Source of the DNA: Flemingiibacterium sp045644145
GTDB lineage: Bacteria; Bacillota; Clostridia; Oscillospirales; CAG-272
NCBI GenBank assembly: GCA_045644145.1
Contig: JAZRGK010000025.1
Span: 1 to 64,000, forward strand
Length of the DNA stretch: 64,000 nt
Reading direction: 5' to 3'
The position numbers were made by a program, and so were the translations under genes. Of the stretch, positions 44,773 to 52,917 are shown one piece after another. A model generated the notes under the pieces. That model saw nothing but the letters and a program-made list of their open reading frames with translations. It did no database searches and was not told where the DNA came from. How positions within the stretch are numbered: the stretch's first letter is position 1; each line of letters opens with the position of its first letter.

Positions 44773-45372
44773 TTACATGGTTCTGCGGCCCTCAATAGCA
44801 CGCATAAGTGTAACTTCGTCGGCATATTCAAGCTCCCCGCCAACAGGAATACCGTAAGCAAGGCGCGACACCTTTATGCCGAGGGGCTTTATAAGCTTAG
44901 TCAAATACATGGCGGTAGCCTCCCCCTCCACCGTAGGATTGGTGGCAATAATTATTTCGTTCACCGTGCCATCGCCAAGTCTTTCTATCAGCTCCCTGAT
45001 GCGAAGCTTGTCCGGACCGACTCCGTCCATTGGTGAGATTGCGCCGTGAAGTACATGGTATACGCCGCCGTATTCCTTGACCTTTTCAAGGGACATTACA
45101 GCCTTCGCATCTTCCACCACACAGATAACGGATCGGTCACGCTTCATATCAGCACATACCGAACAAATCTCTCCGTCCGATATATTCTGACATATGGAGC
45201 ATGTGCGCACCTGCTCTTTTGCCCCGCGCACAGCCTCGGCGAAAGCCTCCGCATCCTCCTTTGAAAAATCAAGCACCGCAAAAGCAAGCCTTACCGCCGT
45301 CTTTTTCCCGATTCCGGGAAGTTTTTGAAACTGCTCGATAAGCCGTTCCAGCGGAAGAATGTATTCCGCCAT
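44773..45372 (-). CDS. recR: Recombination protein RecR
   Basis: A 199-residue RecR of normal length: helix-hairpin-helix LPGIGKKTAVRLAF, a zinc finger with CSICQNISDGEICSVC (about 58-73), and a TOPRIM domain with ICVVEDAKAVMSLEK. It works with RecO/RecF in loading RecA at gaps. It ends the dnaX-ybaB-recR operon, 6 bp after ybaB. Confidence 0.97.
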   Translation of the reverse strand: MAEYILPLERLIEQFQKLPGIGKKTAVRLAFAVLDFSKEDAEAFAEAVRGAKEQVRTCSICQNISDGEICSVCADMKRDRSVICVVEDAKAVMSLEKVKEYGGVYHVLHGAISPMDGVGPDKLRIRELIERLGDGTVNEIIIATNPTVEGEATAMYLTKLIKPLGIKVSRLAYGIPVGGELEYADEVTLMRAIEGRRTM

Positions 45373-45378
45373 GACAGA

Positions 45379-45726
45379 TCAAAACAGCCCCGGAACGTTT
45401 ATGTCGCCGGTAATCTTCTGCATTTCTGCGGCGTTTGTATCCTCAACCTTTTTGATTGCCTCATTTACAGCCGCAACAAGAGTGTCAGAAAGTGTTTCAA
45501 TATCGTCGGGATCAACTATCTCAGGCTTAAGGTCAATATTAAGTATTTCCTTCTTGCCGTTGATCTTCACGCTGATCACACCGCCGCCCACGGATACGTC
45601 GTATTCGCGTGCATCAAGATCCGCCTGAAGCGCTTCCATATCCTCCTGCATCTTCTGCGCCTGTCTGATCATTGCGTTCATATTCTGGGGACCGCCGCCC
45701 ATTCCCTTAGGTAAACGTGCTTTCAT
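45379..45726 (-). CDS. ybaB: YbaB/EbfC nucleoid-associated protein
   Basis: A 115-residue YbaB/EbfC protein. It begins with a Met/Gly/Asn-rich segment (MGGGPQNMNAMIRQAQKMQE) and has a conserved middle GGGVISVKINGKKEI and DTLVAAVNEAIKK. It is a small dimeric DNA-binding protein of unclear role. It sits between dnaX and recR as in most Firmicutes, 24 bp after dnaX. Confidence 0.95.
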   Translation of the reverse strand: MKARLPKGMGGGPQNMNAMIRQAQKMQEDMEALQADLDAREYDVSVGGGVISVKINGKKEILNIDLKPEIVDPDDIETLSDTLVAAVNEAIKKVEDTNAAEMQKITGDINVPGLF

Positions 45727-45750
45727 TTTTCTTATATCCTTTCAGTCTTG

Positions 45751-47349
45751 TTAATTGATTTCACCCGACGACCGCATAAGCTCGTCGAGCACACTACCTT
45801 TATCATCTTTTTTATCGGGAGCGTATTCAAGCTTAACATCGTTAGATGTGAGCCTGCCCTCCTCAAAGGTATTCAGTATTTCAAGCATTTCGGAAAACAT
45901 GTTGGTAATAATGGTAAGCGCCATACGGTTTCCTGTGCGTATATGCAAAAGCTCGTCGGTATTTACCGTGAACCCTTTTGCCGATTCTCTAAGCAAACTG
46001 CCAAGCATGAGATCGCGCTCGCAGCACTTTTGGACAAAATCCGCCCAATACGGCAGTTGCCTGTACTCTTTTTTTACCGGCGGTTCTGTCGTATCTGCTT
46101 TAGCTTCCTCTTTTGGAGTTTCCTTTTTCTCATCTGCGGCATTAGCAGGGGCTTCATCAGCCCGTGGGGCAGTATCCGCCTGCGCTGTTACACGGTATGC
46201 ACCGGATTTAAGCTTGTCCTCAAGAAGCGTCAGCCTTGCCGCAAGCGCCTCATTGGTTGTGGAAAATCTTTCGTCACACATGCGAACAAGCGTCATCTCA
46301 GCGCACAGTCGTTTTGATGTGCTTGACATACGCATGGACACAAGCGCTTCATCAAGAAGCTTCGCGTGATAAAGTATGGTTTCCGCCGCAAAGCGTCCGG
46401 ATATATCCATAAGCTCAGCAAACTGCTTCTCGGAAAGATCAAGATATTCTCTTGCTCCCTTAGTGGTTCTTACCACAAGCATATCCCGATAGAAGCCGAT
46501 AAGCTCCTGCCAGAATACCGTAATATCCTTGCTGGACATAAAAATCTTACCGATTTCTCCAAATATGGTGTCGTAATCCTTATCGCACACCGCGCCGAGT
46601 ATCTTTATGATGGCATCCCGTCCGCCGGTTCCGGCTATCTCCTCTACCGTTTCGGCAGTAACCGGGCGGTTATCACCCGAACACAGCTCAAGCAGCGAAA
46701 TAGCATCGCGCATGCCGCCTTGGGCAAGGTGCGCAAGCATGAATGCCGCCTCGTGATCAAGCTCGATTTTTTCTTCCTTCGCTATATACTCAAGCCTTTC
46801 AGCGATAATATCGCTTGAAATACGTCTGAAATCGAAGCGCTGACATCTTGAAAGTATGGTCGCCGGAATTTTTTGAAGCTCGGTGGTGGCAAGTATAAAC
46901 ATAACATGAGCCGGTGGCTCCTCGAGGGTTTTAAGGAGTGCATTAAATGCGCTGGCGGAAAGCATGTGCACCTCGTCGATGATGTACACCTTCTTACTAA
47001 GTTCAGCCGGAAGATATTCCACCTCATCCCGAATCTGACGGATATCGTCAACACCGTTATTAGATGCGGCATCCATCTCTACGATATCAATACAGCTACC
47101 TCTATCTGCCGCAAGGCACGCCGCGCATTTTCCGCAAGGGTTTCCGTTTACGGGAGCTTCGCAGTTGACCGCCTTTGCAAGTATCTTTGCGCAGGTAGTC
47201 TTACCTGTTCCGCGAGAGCCTGTAAAAAGATATGCGTGGGACGTTTTCTTGTTTTCCACCCCATAACGGAGTATTGAAGTAATGTGATCCTGACCGCAGA
47301 CATCCGAAAAGCTCTGCGGACGCCATTTTCTGTACAGTGCCTGATGCAT
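45751..47349 (-). CDS. dnaX: DNA polymerase III subunit gamma/tau
   Basis: A 532-residue clamp-loader ATPase: P-loop GSRGTGKT near 44-51, a zinc site CEAPVNGNPCGKCAAC, the Walker B segment IIDEVHMLS and sensor LATTELQKIP. The C-terminal third is an Ala/Glu/Lys-rich linker followed by a tau-like domain. No programmed frameshift site was noticed. It is just downstream of the SRP RNA gene and may be partly transcribed by read-through. Confidence 0.96.
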   Translation of the reverse strand: MHQALYRKWRPQSFSDVCGQDHITSILRYGVENKKTSHAYLFTGSRGTGKTTCAKILAKAVNCEAPVNGNPCGKCAACLAADRGSCIDIVEMDAASNNGVDDIRQIRDEVEYLPAELSKKVYIIDEVHMLSASAFNALLKTLEEPPAHVMFILATTELQKIPATILSRCQRFDFRRISSDIIAERLEYIAKEEKIELDHEAAFMLAHLAQGGMRDAISLLELCSGDNRPVTAETVEEIAGTGGRDAIIKILGAVCDKDYDTIFGEIGKIFMSSKDITVFWQELIGFYRDMLVVRTTKGAREYLDLSEKQFAELMDISGRFAAETILYHAKLLDEALVSMRMSSTSKRLCAEMTLVRMCDERFSTTNEALAARLTLLEDKLKSGAYRVTAQADTAPRADEAPANAADEKKETPKEEAKADTTEPPVKKEYRQLPYWADFVQKCCERDLMLGSLLRESAKGFTVNTDELLHIRTGNRMALTIITNMFSEMLEILNTFEEGRLTSNDVKLEYAPDKKDDKGSVLDELMRSSGEIN

Positions 47350-47377
47350 TCTGCGATCCCCCTCATCAAAAAATGGG

Positions 47378-47681
47378 ACAAGCTATAAAATAAGGCCATA
47401 CACCAAAAGCTCGAACTGCGCCTATGCGCGTGAACATCGGCATATACTCGGGACAGGCGACCTTGCGGCACATTGAAGTGACCGCTTAATGCTGCTTGGT
47501 TCCCCACCTGACATGGTTCACGGCTTTCAATCGCGCAAGACCCATCCTTCAACGCATAAAATCCGATGTGCAGACCACACAGAATCAGCCCTTACTAATG
47601 GGATCGCCCCTGCTGCAGCGGATTGCAGGTACAAGGCACCGCTAATTCCCCGGCCGGTATGGCCTTATTTTATAGCTTGTC
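47378..47681 (-). ncRNA. ffs: Signal recognition particle RNA, large bacterial type
   Basis: On the minus strand the sequence contains the Alu-domain core (GCGGTGCC, TTGTACC, GCAATCCGCT) near the 5' end and the universally conserved domain IV core GTCAGG, TGG-GGAA-CCA tetraloop and AAGCAGC near 47500-47530. The ends close with a perfect 25-bp helix (47377-47401 with 47657-47681). The length, about 270-300 nt, fits Firmicutes SRP RNA with an Alu domain. A T run at 47369-47374 follows the 3' end. The exact mature ends are not determined. Placing it upstream of dnaX is usual in Gram-positives. Confidence 0.93.
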
Positions 47682-47688
47682 ATTTTTA

Positions 47689-47706
47689 TCGGGTGAATTT
47701 ACCCGA
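47689..47706 (-). promoter_or_regulatory. Small hairpin in the SRP RNA 5' leader
   Basis: TCGGGT / ACCCGA stem with a 6-base loop between the promoter and the start of the SRP RNA body; probably removed during processing. Confidence 0.45.
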
Positions 47707-47715
47707 CAGTAATAT

Positions 47716-47744
47716 ATTATATCAGATATTTTAGGATAATGCAA
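47716..47744 (-). promoter_or_regulatory. Sigma-A promoter for the SRP RNA gene
   Basis: TTGCAT and a perfect TATAAT with a 17-bp spacer on the minus strand, about 35 bp upstream of the terminal SRP helix. Confidence 0.82.
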
Positions 47745-47784
47745 GAGTTTTTTGAAATTTAACACATGGTATATATTTTGCGTG

Positions 47785-48609
47785 CTATTTTTTTCGGAAC
47801 AGCTTTCGGTATTCAACCGGCGATATCATGCAGTACCGTTTGAACATTTTTGAAAAATATGAGCTGTCGTATATTCCTATTGTCCTCCCCACTCTGTCGA
47901 TAGAAAGCTCAGTCGACAGAAGCAGCGTCATGGAACGGTATATTTTAAGCTTATTTAAATAGCTTATTGGAGATGCGCCAAAGGCGGATTTGAATTTTTT
48001 GATAAAGTATGTGGTCTGCATACAAGCGACCTTTGCAAGCTCCTCAACCTTTAACTGCCTGTCAAGGGACGCTTCCATATATTTTACCACTTCGGCAAAC
48101 GGGTGTGTCTTTGCCTCAGCGTCAAGACGCGCCTCAGCATACATTTTTATAATCTCCGCAAAATTCGCGAAGCACACAACATCATATACCGTATTTTTAT
48201 TGTACTCGTGGCGTACCGAACCTTCAAAAAGCCGAGAAAGCACCTCCGGATCAGCGATATCCGCAAAATAATATCCGTCGCCAAAATTCAGTGCGTCACA
48301 CCAATACTTCCCGCCTATCTTCATATCGAACGCAATCTCGTACATGGAAAAGTCGCCGCCGATGGTGGTATATGTACGCATTTTTCCTCGCGGCAGGAAC
48401 GCAAGCTGCCCTGCTTTCAGAACGAAGCTCTTGTCTTCTATTTTTATATAACACTCGCCCGATACTACAAAGAAAAAGCAGTCGTTTATTCCTATATGTC
48501 CTATGGGATCACCTTTCCATGTTATAGGCGGAACATAAAGATAAGCCGCTATAGGGGTAAGAGATATTTCATTGTCCGCAAAAGTCAGATTCCGGTATGT
48601 GTCTGTCAT
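47785..48609 (-). CDS. AraC-family transcriptional regulator
   Basis: A 274-residue regulator. The N-terminal 150 residues form a cupin-type sensor (GECYIKIEDKSFVLKAGQL), and the C-terminal 100 residues are a double helix-turn-helix with VACMQTTYFIKKFKSAFG and GIYDSSYFSKMFKRY. It is divergent from nagA-nagB and separated by 225 bp that hold direct repeats and the nag promoter, so it is a likely regulator of amino-sugar use, possibly an activator. The sensed ligand is unknown. Confidence 0.88.
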   Translation of the reverse strand: MTDTYRNLTFADNEISLTPIAAYLYVPPITWKGDPIGHIGINDCFFFVVSGECYIKIEDKSFVLKAGQLAFLPRGKMRTYTTIGGDFSMYEIAFDMKIGGKYWCDALNFGDGYYFADIADPEVLSRLFEGSVRHEYNKNTVYDVVCFANFAEIIKMYAEARLDAEAKTHPFAEVVKYMEASLDRQLKVEELAKVACMQTTYFIKKFKSAFGASPISYLNKLKIYRSMTLLLSTELSIDRVGRTIGIYDSSYFSKMFKRYCMISPVEYRKLFRKK

Positions 48610-48644
48610 AGCGCGACTCCTTCCGCCAATTTCTTTCTGTACGT

Positions 48645-48719
48645 TGCAATATTTTACCTTTTTAATTTTTTATCCGCACGTTACAGCACATATTAGGTGA
48701 GGAGTATGTGCAATATTTT
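48645..48719. repeat. Direct repeats in the AraC/nagA intergenic region
   Basis: TGCAATATTTT occurs at 48645-48655 and 48709-48719, same orientation, 64 bp apart (about six helical turns). Such paired direct repeats are typical AraC-family binding sites. The second copy ends 24 bp upstream of the nagA -35 box. Confidence 0.5.
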
Positions 48720-48742
48720 TTTATAAAAAGCAAAATAATACA

Positions 48743-48771
48743 TTTACTATTACAGTATACTGCTTTATAAT
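48743..48771 (+). promoter_or_regulatory. Promoter for nagA-nagB with palindrome in the spacer
   Basis: TTTACT and a perfect TATAAT with a 17-bp spacer on the plus strand, 64 bp upstream of nagA. The palindrome CAGTATACTG lies at 48753-48762, between the two boxes, where a bound repressor would block RNA polymerase. Confidence 0.68.
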
Positions 48772-48834
48772 TAAAATGTCAATAGCTTCAACAGATAATT
48801 TTAGTAAATTACAGCTACGCAAGGAGAGATTGGA

Positions 48835-49989
48835 TTGATAAAGATATCAAACGGAAAAATAATCACCTCCGACAGCATCATCAAGACAAACCTTTACATA
48901 GAAAACGGCGTCATCTCCGCACTCACCGAAAATGATCTTCCGGCAGATCAGATCATAGATGCAGGCGGAGATTATGTTTCGCCGGGATTTATTGATACCC
49001 ACGTCCACGGCGGCGCGCTCTGCGACTTCGGCGATAACGACGCTGAAAGCATCAAAAAAATTTTGAGTACTCACTTTAGGCACGGAACTACCACTATTCT
49101 CCCTACGATATGTTCAAGAAGGCTATCTTCTCTCGGCGACCAGATTGAGCTTATACGCCGAGTATCCGTCGGTGACGGCATGCCGCATGTACCGGGCATA
49201 CATCTTGAGGGGCCTTATTTGGCGGTAGCACAATCAGGCGGCATTGCACCGGATTGTATGAGCGCACCAAACAAGGAAGAATATGAGGAGCTTATTTCGC
49301 GGCACGGCGATTTTATTGCAAAAATGACCTTTGCTCCGGAGCTTGACGGCGCAAAGGAACTGTTTCTGCATCTTAAGAAGCACAACATTCTCCCAACAGT
49401 GGGGCACACTGATGCCACCATAGACGATATCGAAGAATACCGCAGTATGGGACTTACCATGTTCACACACCTATACTCATCCATGTCCTCCATCACACGC
49501 CGTGACGGTTACCGAATTCTCGGCACCGTTGAAGCGGCTTACTATTTCGGAGATATGTACACAGAAGTCATTGGCGACGGCATACATCTTCCGCCAAAGT
49601 TACTTGAAATGATATACCGTTTCAGGGGTGCGGATCGGATTTGCCTTATCACCGATGCCATACGCGGAGCAGAGGTGCCGGATAGTCAGCTCGGAATACT
49701 CCGGGACAAATACAACTGTGTAATTGAAGACGGCATCGGAAAGATGCCCGGCAAAAACTGTTTTGCCGGAAGTGTGGCAACAACCGACCGTCTTATCAGA
49801 GAAATGCGTCCCATTGCAGGACTTGTGGATTCGGTAAAGATGCTGACCAAAACCCCTGCCATTGCCCATAGGATAACTAACAAGGGCGAGATCAAAGTGG
49901 GATACGATGCAGACATCCTGATTTTCGACGAGAACATAAGTATAAGGAAAATACTCTTAAAGAAAAACAATAAAACGGTAATTTATTAA
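48835..49989 (+). CDS. nagA: N-acetylglucosamine-6-phosphate deacetylase
   Basis: A 384-residue amidohydrolase of the NagA family. The metal site begins with GFIDTHVHGG (about 58-67), followed by HLEGPYL, GHTDAT, HLYSSMSS and the catalytic Asp in LITDAIRGA. It makes GlcN-6-P and acetate from GlcNAc-6-P. The start is TTG with a strong GGAGAG site 6 bases upstream. It is 13 bp upstream of nagB; the two complete the entry of amino sugars to glycolysis. Confidence 0.93.
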   Translation: MIKISNGKIITSDSIIKTNLYIENGVISALTENDLPADQIIDAGGDYVSPGFIDTHVHGGALCDFGDNDAESIKKILSTHFRHGTTTILPTICSRRLSSLGDQIELIRRVSVGDGMPHVPGIHLEGPYLAVAQSGGIAPDCMSAPNKEEYEELISRHGDFIAKMTFAPELDGAKELFLHLKKHNILPTVGHTDATIDDIEEYRSMGLTMFTHLYSSMSSITRRDGYRILGTVEAAYYFGDMYTEVIGDGIHLPPKLLEMIYRFRGADRICLITDAIRGAEVPDSQLGILRDKYNCVIEDGIGKMPGKNCFAGSVATTDRLIREMRPIAGLVDSVKMLTKTPAIAHRITNKGEIKVGYDADILIFDENISIRKILLKKNNKTVIY

Positions 49990-50002
49990 GGAGGATCACA
50001 CC

Positions 50003-50731
50003 ATGGAAATAAGAATTTGCAAAAACCCCGAGGAGCTTGGAAAGAGCGCCGCAAAGGAAACCGCACAGATACTGCGCGACGTAATTGCAGAGAAAGGCTC
50101 GGCGCGTATCGCCCTCTCAACCGGAGCATCTCAGTTTGACACTATCAAGGCTCTTGTAAAAGAGGACGTTGATTGGAGCAAGGTTGAAATGTTCCACCTT
50201 GACGAATATGTTGATCTGCCTATCACACACAAGGCAAGCTTCCGCAAATATCTCAAGGAACGCTTCTGCGATTTTGTGCCCACCCTCAAAGCAGCTCATT
50301 TTGTAGACGGCACACCGGAGGGTATTGCGGCACTTACCGAAGAAATCACCAAATCCCCTATTGACATCGGTCTTATCGGCATCGGCGAGAACACCCATAT
50401 CGCATTCAACGATCCACCCGCAAACTTCGATACTGATGAATCTTACATCGTAGTAAATCTCGATGAGGCATGCCGACGTCAGCAGATGGGTGAGGGCTGG
50501 TTCCCCACATTTGACGACGTGCCGAAGCAGGCTGTATCAATGACTGTAAGTCAGATAATGAAGTGTGAGCGCATAATCTCCTGCGTTCCTTATGCTGTTA
50601 AAGCGGATGCCGTAGAAAAGACCATCCATACTGCCGAAACCACACCCTATGTTCCTGCAACCAAGTTAAAGGAGCACAAGAATTTCATTCTGTATCTTGA
50701 TATGGATTCTGCGGCAAAGATTCTGAAATAA
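50003..50731 (+). CDS. nagB: Glucosamine-6-phosphate deaminase
   Basis: A 242-residue sugar isomerase of the NagB family. Substrate-binding segments include ALSTGASQFDTIK, HLDEYVDLP and IGLIGIGENTHIAFNDPP. It converts GlcN-6-P to fructose-6-phosphate and ammonia. A perfect GGAGG lies upstream of the ATG, and nagA precedes it. A long palindrome 30 bp downstream probably ends transcription. Confidence 0.95.
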   Translation: MEIRICKNPEELGKSAAKETAQILRDVIAEKGSARIALSTGASQFDTIKALVKEDVDWSKVEMFHLDEYVDLPITHKASFRKYLKERFCDFVPTLKAAHFVDGTPEGIAALTEEITKSPIDIGLIGIGENTHIAFNDPPANFDTDESYIVVNLDEACRRQQMGEGWFPTFDDVPKQAVSMTVSQIMKCERIISCVPYAVKADAVEKTIHTAETTPYVPATKLKEHKNFILYLDMDSAAKILK

Positions 50732-50759
50732 TCAGTTAAAAAATTTTATACATAGTAGC

Positions 50760-50834
50760 AACGGCAAGAGCAAATCCTCGCCCCACAAAGCACCCTTTTC
50801 GGTGGTAGGGCAGGACTTGCTCCTGCCGTTTTCA
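50760..50834. repeat. Long imperfect palindrome after nagB
   Basis: Outer arms ACGGCAAGAGCAAATCCT (about 50761-50778) and AGGACTTGCTCCTGCCGT pair with two mismatches, enclosing an inner CACC/GGTG stem. The plus-strand 3' side ends in CGTTTTC. The size and GC-rich form are like an intergenic palindromic (REP-like) element, and it can act as the nagAB terminator. Confidence 0.6.
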
Positions 50835-50867
50835 CATATTTAAAACTTCGTTCACACAGTATGCACT

Positions 50868-51389
50868 CTATTCATCCCATTTATAGTGTGTAAGCTCCCC
50901 ATCCTCGCGAAGTCCCTCAAACTCGCGCTGTCTTAATACCTCGTACACCGCAATAGCGGCGGAATTTGAAAGATTCAGCGAGCGAAGTGTATCACGCATG
51001 GGTATACGGACACATCTTTCGGGATTCTCATATAAGAGCTCCTCGGGAAGTCCCTTTGTTTCTTTGCCGAACATAAGGAACACACGCTTCGGATAGGTAA
51101 CATCCGTGTAGCAGTGCTTGGCTTTTGTAGTAAAGCAGAAGAACTCCGCATCGGGGTTTTTAAGAAAAAAGTCCGAAAGCCCGTCGTAATAAGTAATATC
51201 AAGCTTATCCCAATAGTCAAGACCGGCACGCTTTAATTTGCGGTCATCTATCTCGAAGCCGAGAGGACGCACAAGATGCAGCGCCGCTCCCGTTGCCGCA
51301 CATGTACGGGCAATATTCCCCGTGTTCTGAGGAATTTCGGGTTCTACCAAAACTATATTTATATTTTTCTTTGAAGAAATATTATTCAT
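50868..51389 (-). CDS. trmL: tRNA (cytidine(34)-2'-O)-methyltransferase TrmL
   Basis: A 173-residue SPOUT methyltransferase. Family segments are LVEPEIPQNTGNIARTCAAT, LMFGKETKGLPEELL and RSLNLSNSAAIAVYE. It methylates the wobble nucleotide of certain tRNA-Leu species. ATG at 51389 starts the family region; upstream in-frame codons are not conserved and run into the divergent gene. The ribosome binding site (AAGAGA) is weak. Confidence 0.93.
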   Translation of the reverse strand: MNNISSKKNINIVLVEPEIPQNTGNIARTCAATGAALHLVRPLGFEIDDRKLKRAGLDYWDKLDITYYDGLSDFFLKNPDAEFFCFTTKAKHCYTDVTYPKRVFLMFGKETKGLPEELLYENPERCVRIPMRDTLRSLNLSNSAAIAVYEVLRQREFEGLREDGELTHYKWDE

Positions 51390-51480
51390 TTGTTTTTCTC
51401 TTTTCAAAATAATCACAGCTTTTTGGGGTACAATACACATGTGAGCATCAGTAAAATTCCGATCATAACAGGAGAATACC

Positions 51481-52380
51481 ATGCGAAAAATGAGAAGCGA
51501 CACCGAAAATCTGCGTGATACGCGTATAGCGTACACATTTTTGATTTCCCTATCAATAATTTGCCTGATACTTGGACTTCTCGCAACTTCACTGGGTACA
51601 AGGCTTCACAAAAATGAGCTTGCAGACTACAGAGGCTCATTGACGCTTTGCTCCGACGCATTACGGGAGTGGAGTATAGCAGAATCCGCCGAGGAGCGAT
51701 ATGCCGCCGCCATCAGATTCTCCACAGCCGTCGCGTCACTTCCGTCAGAGGTAGAGCTTGAGCCGCTGTTGTCGCTGTCTAAGCGTATGTATTCGGACAG
51801 CGCAGTCCTCACCGACGTTAACACCTACGCCGATACCTTCGCCTTGCTTGCGGCACTTGAATATACTACACAAGCTGAAGCGCGGGATATTATAGCAAGG
51901 ACGCTGTCAAGTGTAAAATCCGCGTTATATCCGACACCGCCTCAGTCGGATGAAGTATCTGCCGTGCTTCCGCCCGAGGTGCTTGCATATACAAAAAAGG
52001 CAGTAACGAAGGGTATACGCGCCGTTTTCGGCAACAGCACTATCAGCCTCGAACCTGTTTTAAACGAGTCCGGTGACACATTTACAGCGGAAACCGAAAA
52101 TCTGCGCATGAGCTTTTCCGCATCAGACGGATGCCTTGACAGCTTTATATACATCCGTGTCGGGAATACTCCAACGGCTGAAATGAACGAGTCTGAGCGA
52201 ATCGCCGCTGTCCGCGATTTTTTTGCTCGTACACGCCACCGCGGAGCGATAACGAATATAACCAAATCCGAGGAGCTTTGCGGTTTTCTCCTTGCAGACA
52301 TCACCGCCGGCGGTGAAACATACAGGGCATCCGTTGACCGTCACGGCAGAGTATGGAGCATAACGAAAGTAAAAAGGTGA
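51481..52380 (+). CDS. Single-pass membrane protein of unknown function
   Basis: A 299-residue protein with one transmembrane segment (about 16-38, FLISLSIICLILGLLATSLG) and a large domain on the far side. Residues 45-145 are helical; residues 190-299 are beta-rich and end with ASVDRHGRVWSITKVK, which is reminiscent of PepSY-like or YpeB-type domains but not enough to assign. A good AGGAG site precedes ATG. The gene is divergent from trmL and converges on rpsT, whose terminator overlaps its stop codon. The function is not recognised. Confidence 0.7.
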   Translation: MRKMRSDTENLRDTRIAYTFLISLSIICLILGLLATSLGTRLHKNELADYRGSLTLCSDALREWSIAESAEERYAAAIRFSTAVASLPSEVELEPLLSLSKRMYSDSAVLTDVNTYADTFALLAALEYTTQAEARDIIARTLSSVKSALYPTPPQSDEVSAVLPPEVLAYTKKAVTKGIRAVFGNSTISLEPVLNESGDTFTAETENLRMSFSASDGCLDSFIYIRVGNTPTAEMNESERIAAVRDFFARTRHRGAITNITKSEELCGFLLADITAGGETYRASVDRHGRVWSITKVKR

Positions 52381-52398
52381 TGAAAAAGCTTCATCACC
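52371..52398 (-). terminator. Terminator of rpsT, overlapping the convergent gene's stop
   Basis: Perfect 9-bp stem GGTGATGAA / TTCATCACC with a 5-base loop, followed on the minus strand by CTTTTTAC. The stem includes the TGA stop of the plus-strand membrane protein gene. Confidence 0.85.
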
Positions 52399-52419
52399 AA
52401 AATTACATATTAAGAGCGA

Positions 52420-52686
52420 TTACGCACCAAGGTTGTTGAGCTTTACTGTGTAGTTGCTCTTCTTTCTTGCAGCGTTGTTCTTGTGGAGAAGACCCTGAGC
52501 TACTGCCTGGTCGATCTTCTTAACTGCTGCCTTATAAGTTTCAGCAGCTGCAGCCTTATCACCGGAAGCGAGTGCTGCTTCGTACTTCTTCATAGAAGTC
52601 TTAAGCGCGGTCTTGAGCATCTTATTCTGCATAGTCTTAGCTTCGATAACCTTAACGCGTTTCTTTGCGGATTTAATGTTCGGCAA
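52420..52686 (-). CDS. rpsT: 30S ribosomal protein S20, UUG start
   Basis: An 88-residue S20. It begins MPNIKSAKKRVKVIEAKT and contains the Ala/Lys-rich helical body. The initiation codon is TTG, 6 bases after a perfect AAGGAGGTG site. S20 of Escherichia coli also starts with UUG and is autoregulated at translation. The gene is monocistronic: promoter 52789-52817, leader hairpin 52713-52748, terminator 52371-52398. Confidence 0.96.
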   Translation of the reverse strand: MPNIKSAKKRVKVIEAKTMQNKMLKTALKTSMKKYEAALASGDKAAAAETYKAAVKKIDQAVAQGLLHKNNAARKKSNYTVKLNNLGA

Positions 52687-52712
52687 ACTGTTCACCTCCT
52701 TCAAATTCTTCT

Positions 52713-52748
52713 GCATTAGGCTTTGACTGTACAGTTTTAGCCTGATGC
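52713..52748 (-). promoter_or_regulatory. Leader hairpin of rpsT
   Basis: Arms GCATCAGGCT and AGCCTAATGC (one mismatch) around a 16-base loop that itself contains the palindrome ACTGTACAGT. It ends about 12 bases before the ribosome binding site, a position suited to translational control. Confidence 0.5.
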
Positions 52749-52788
52749 AGCCGGGGCCCATAGCTGTATAAACAGCATTTCTCGATAT

Positions 52789-52817
52789 ATCATACCACAA
52801 TTTTTTCAAAATATCAA
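52789..52817 (-). promoter_or_regulatory. Sigma-A promoter for rpsT
   Basis: TTGATA and TATGAT with a 17-bp spacer on the minus strand, about 100 bp upstream of the start codon. Confidence 0.75.
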
Positions 52818-52888
52818 GAGGTTTTTGAAAATTTCTCAAAAAATATTTTATTTTTTTCAATTACATCACTATAATTCGGTATCTGCTA

Positions 52889-52917
52889 TTTACAAAGCGG
52901 CGCACTTATACTATAAT
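52889..52917 (+). promoter_or_regulatory. Promoter upstream of an unassigned non-coding region
   Basis: TTTACA and a perfect TATAAT with a 17-bp spacer on the plus strand. No open reading frame of any length follows; the next gene, tRNA-Gly, has its own promoter. Confidence 0.7.
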
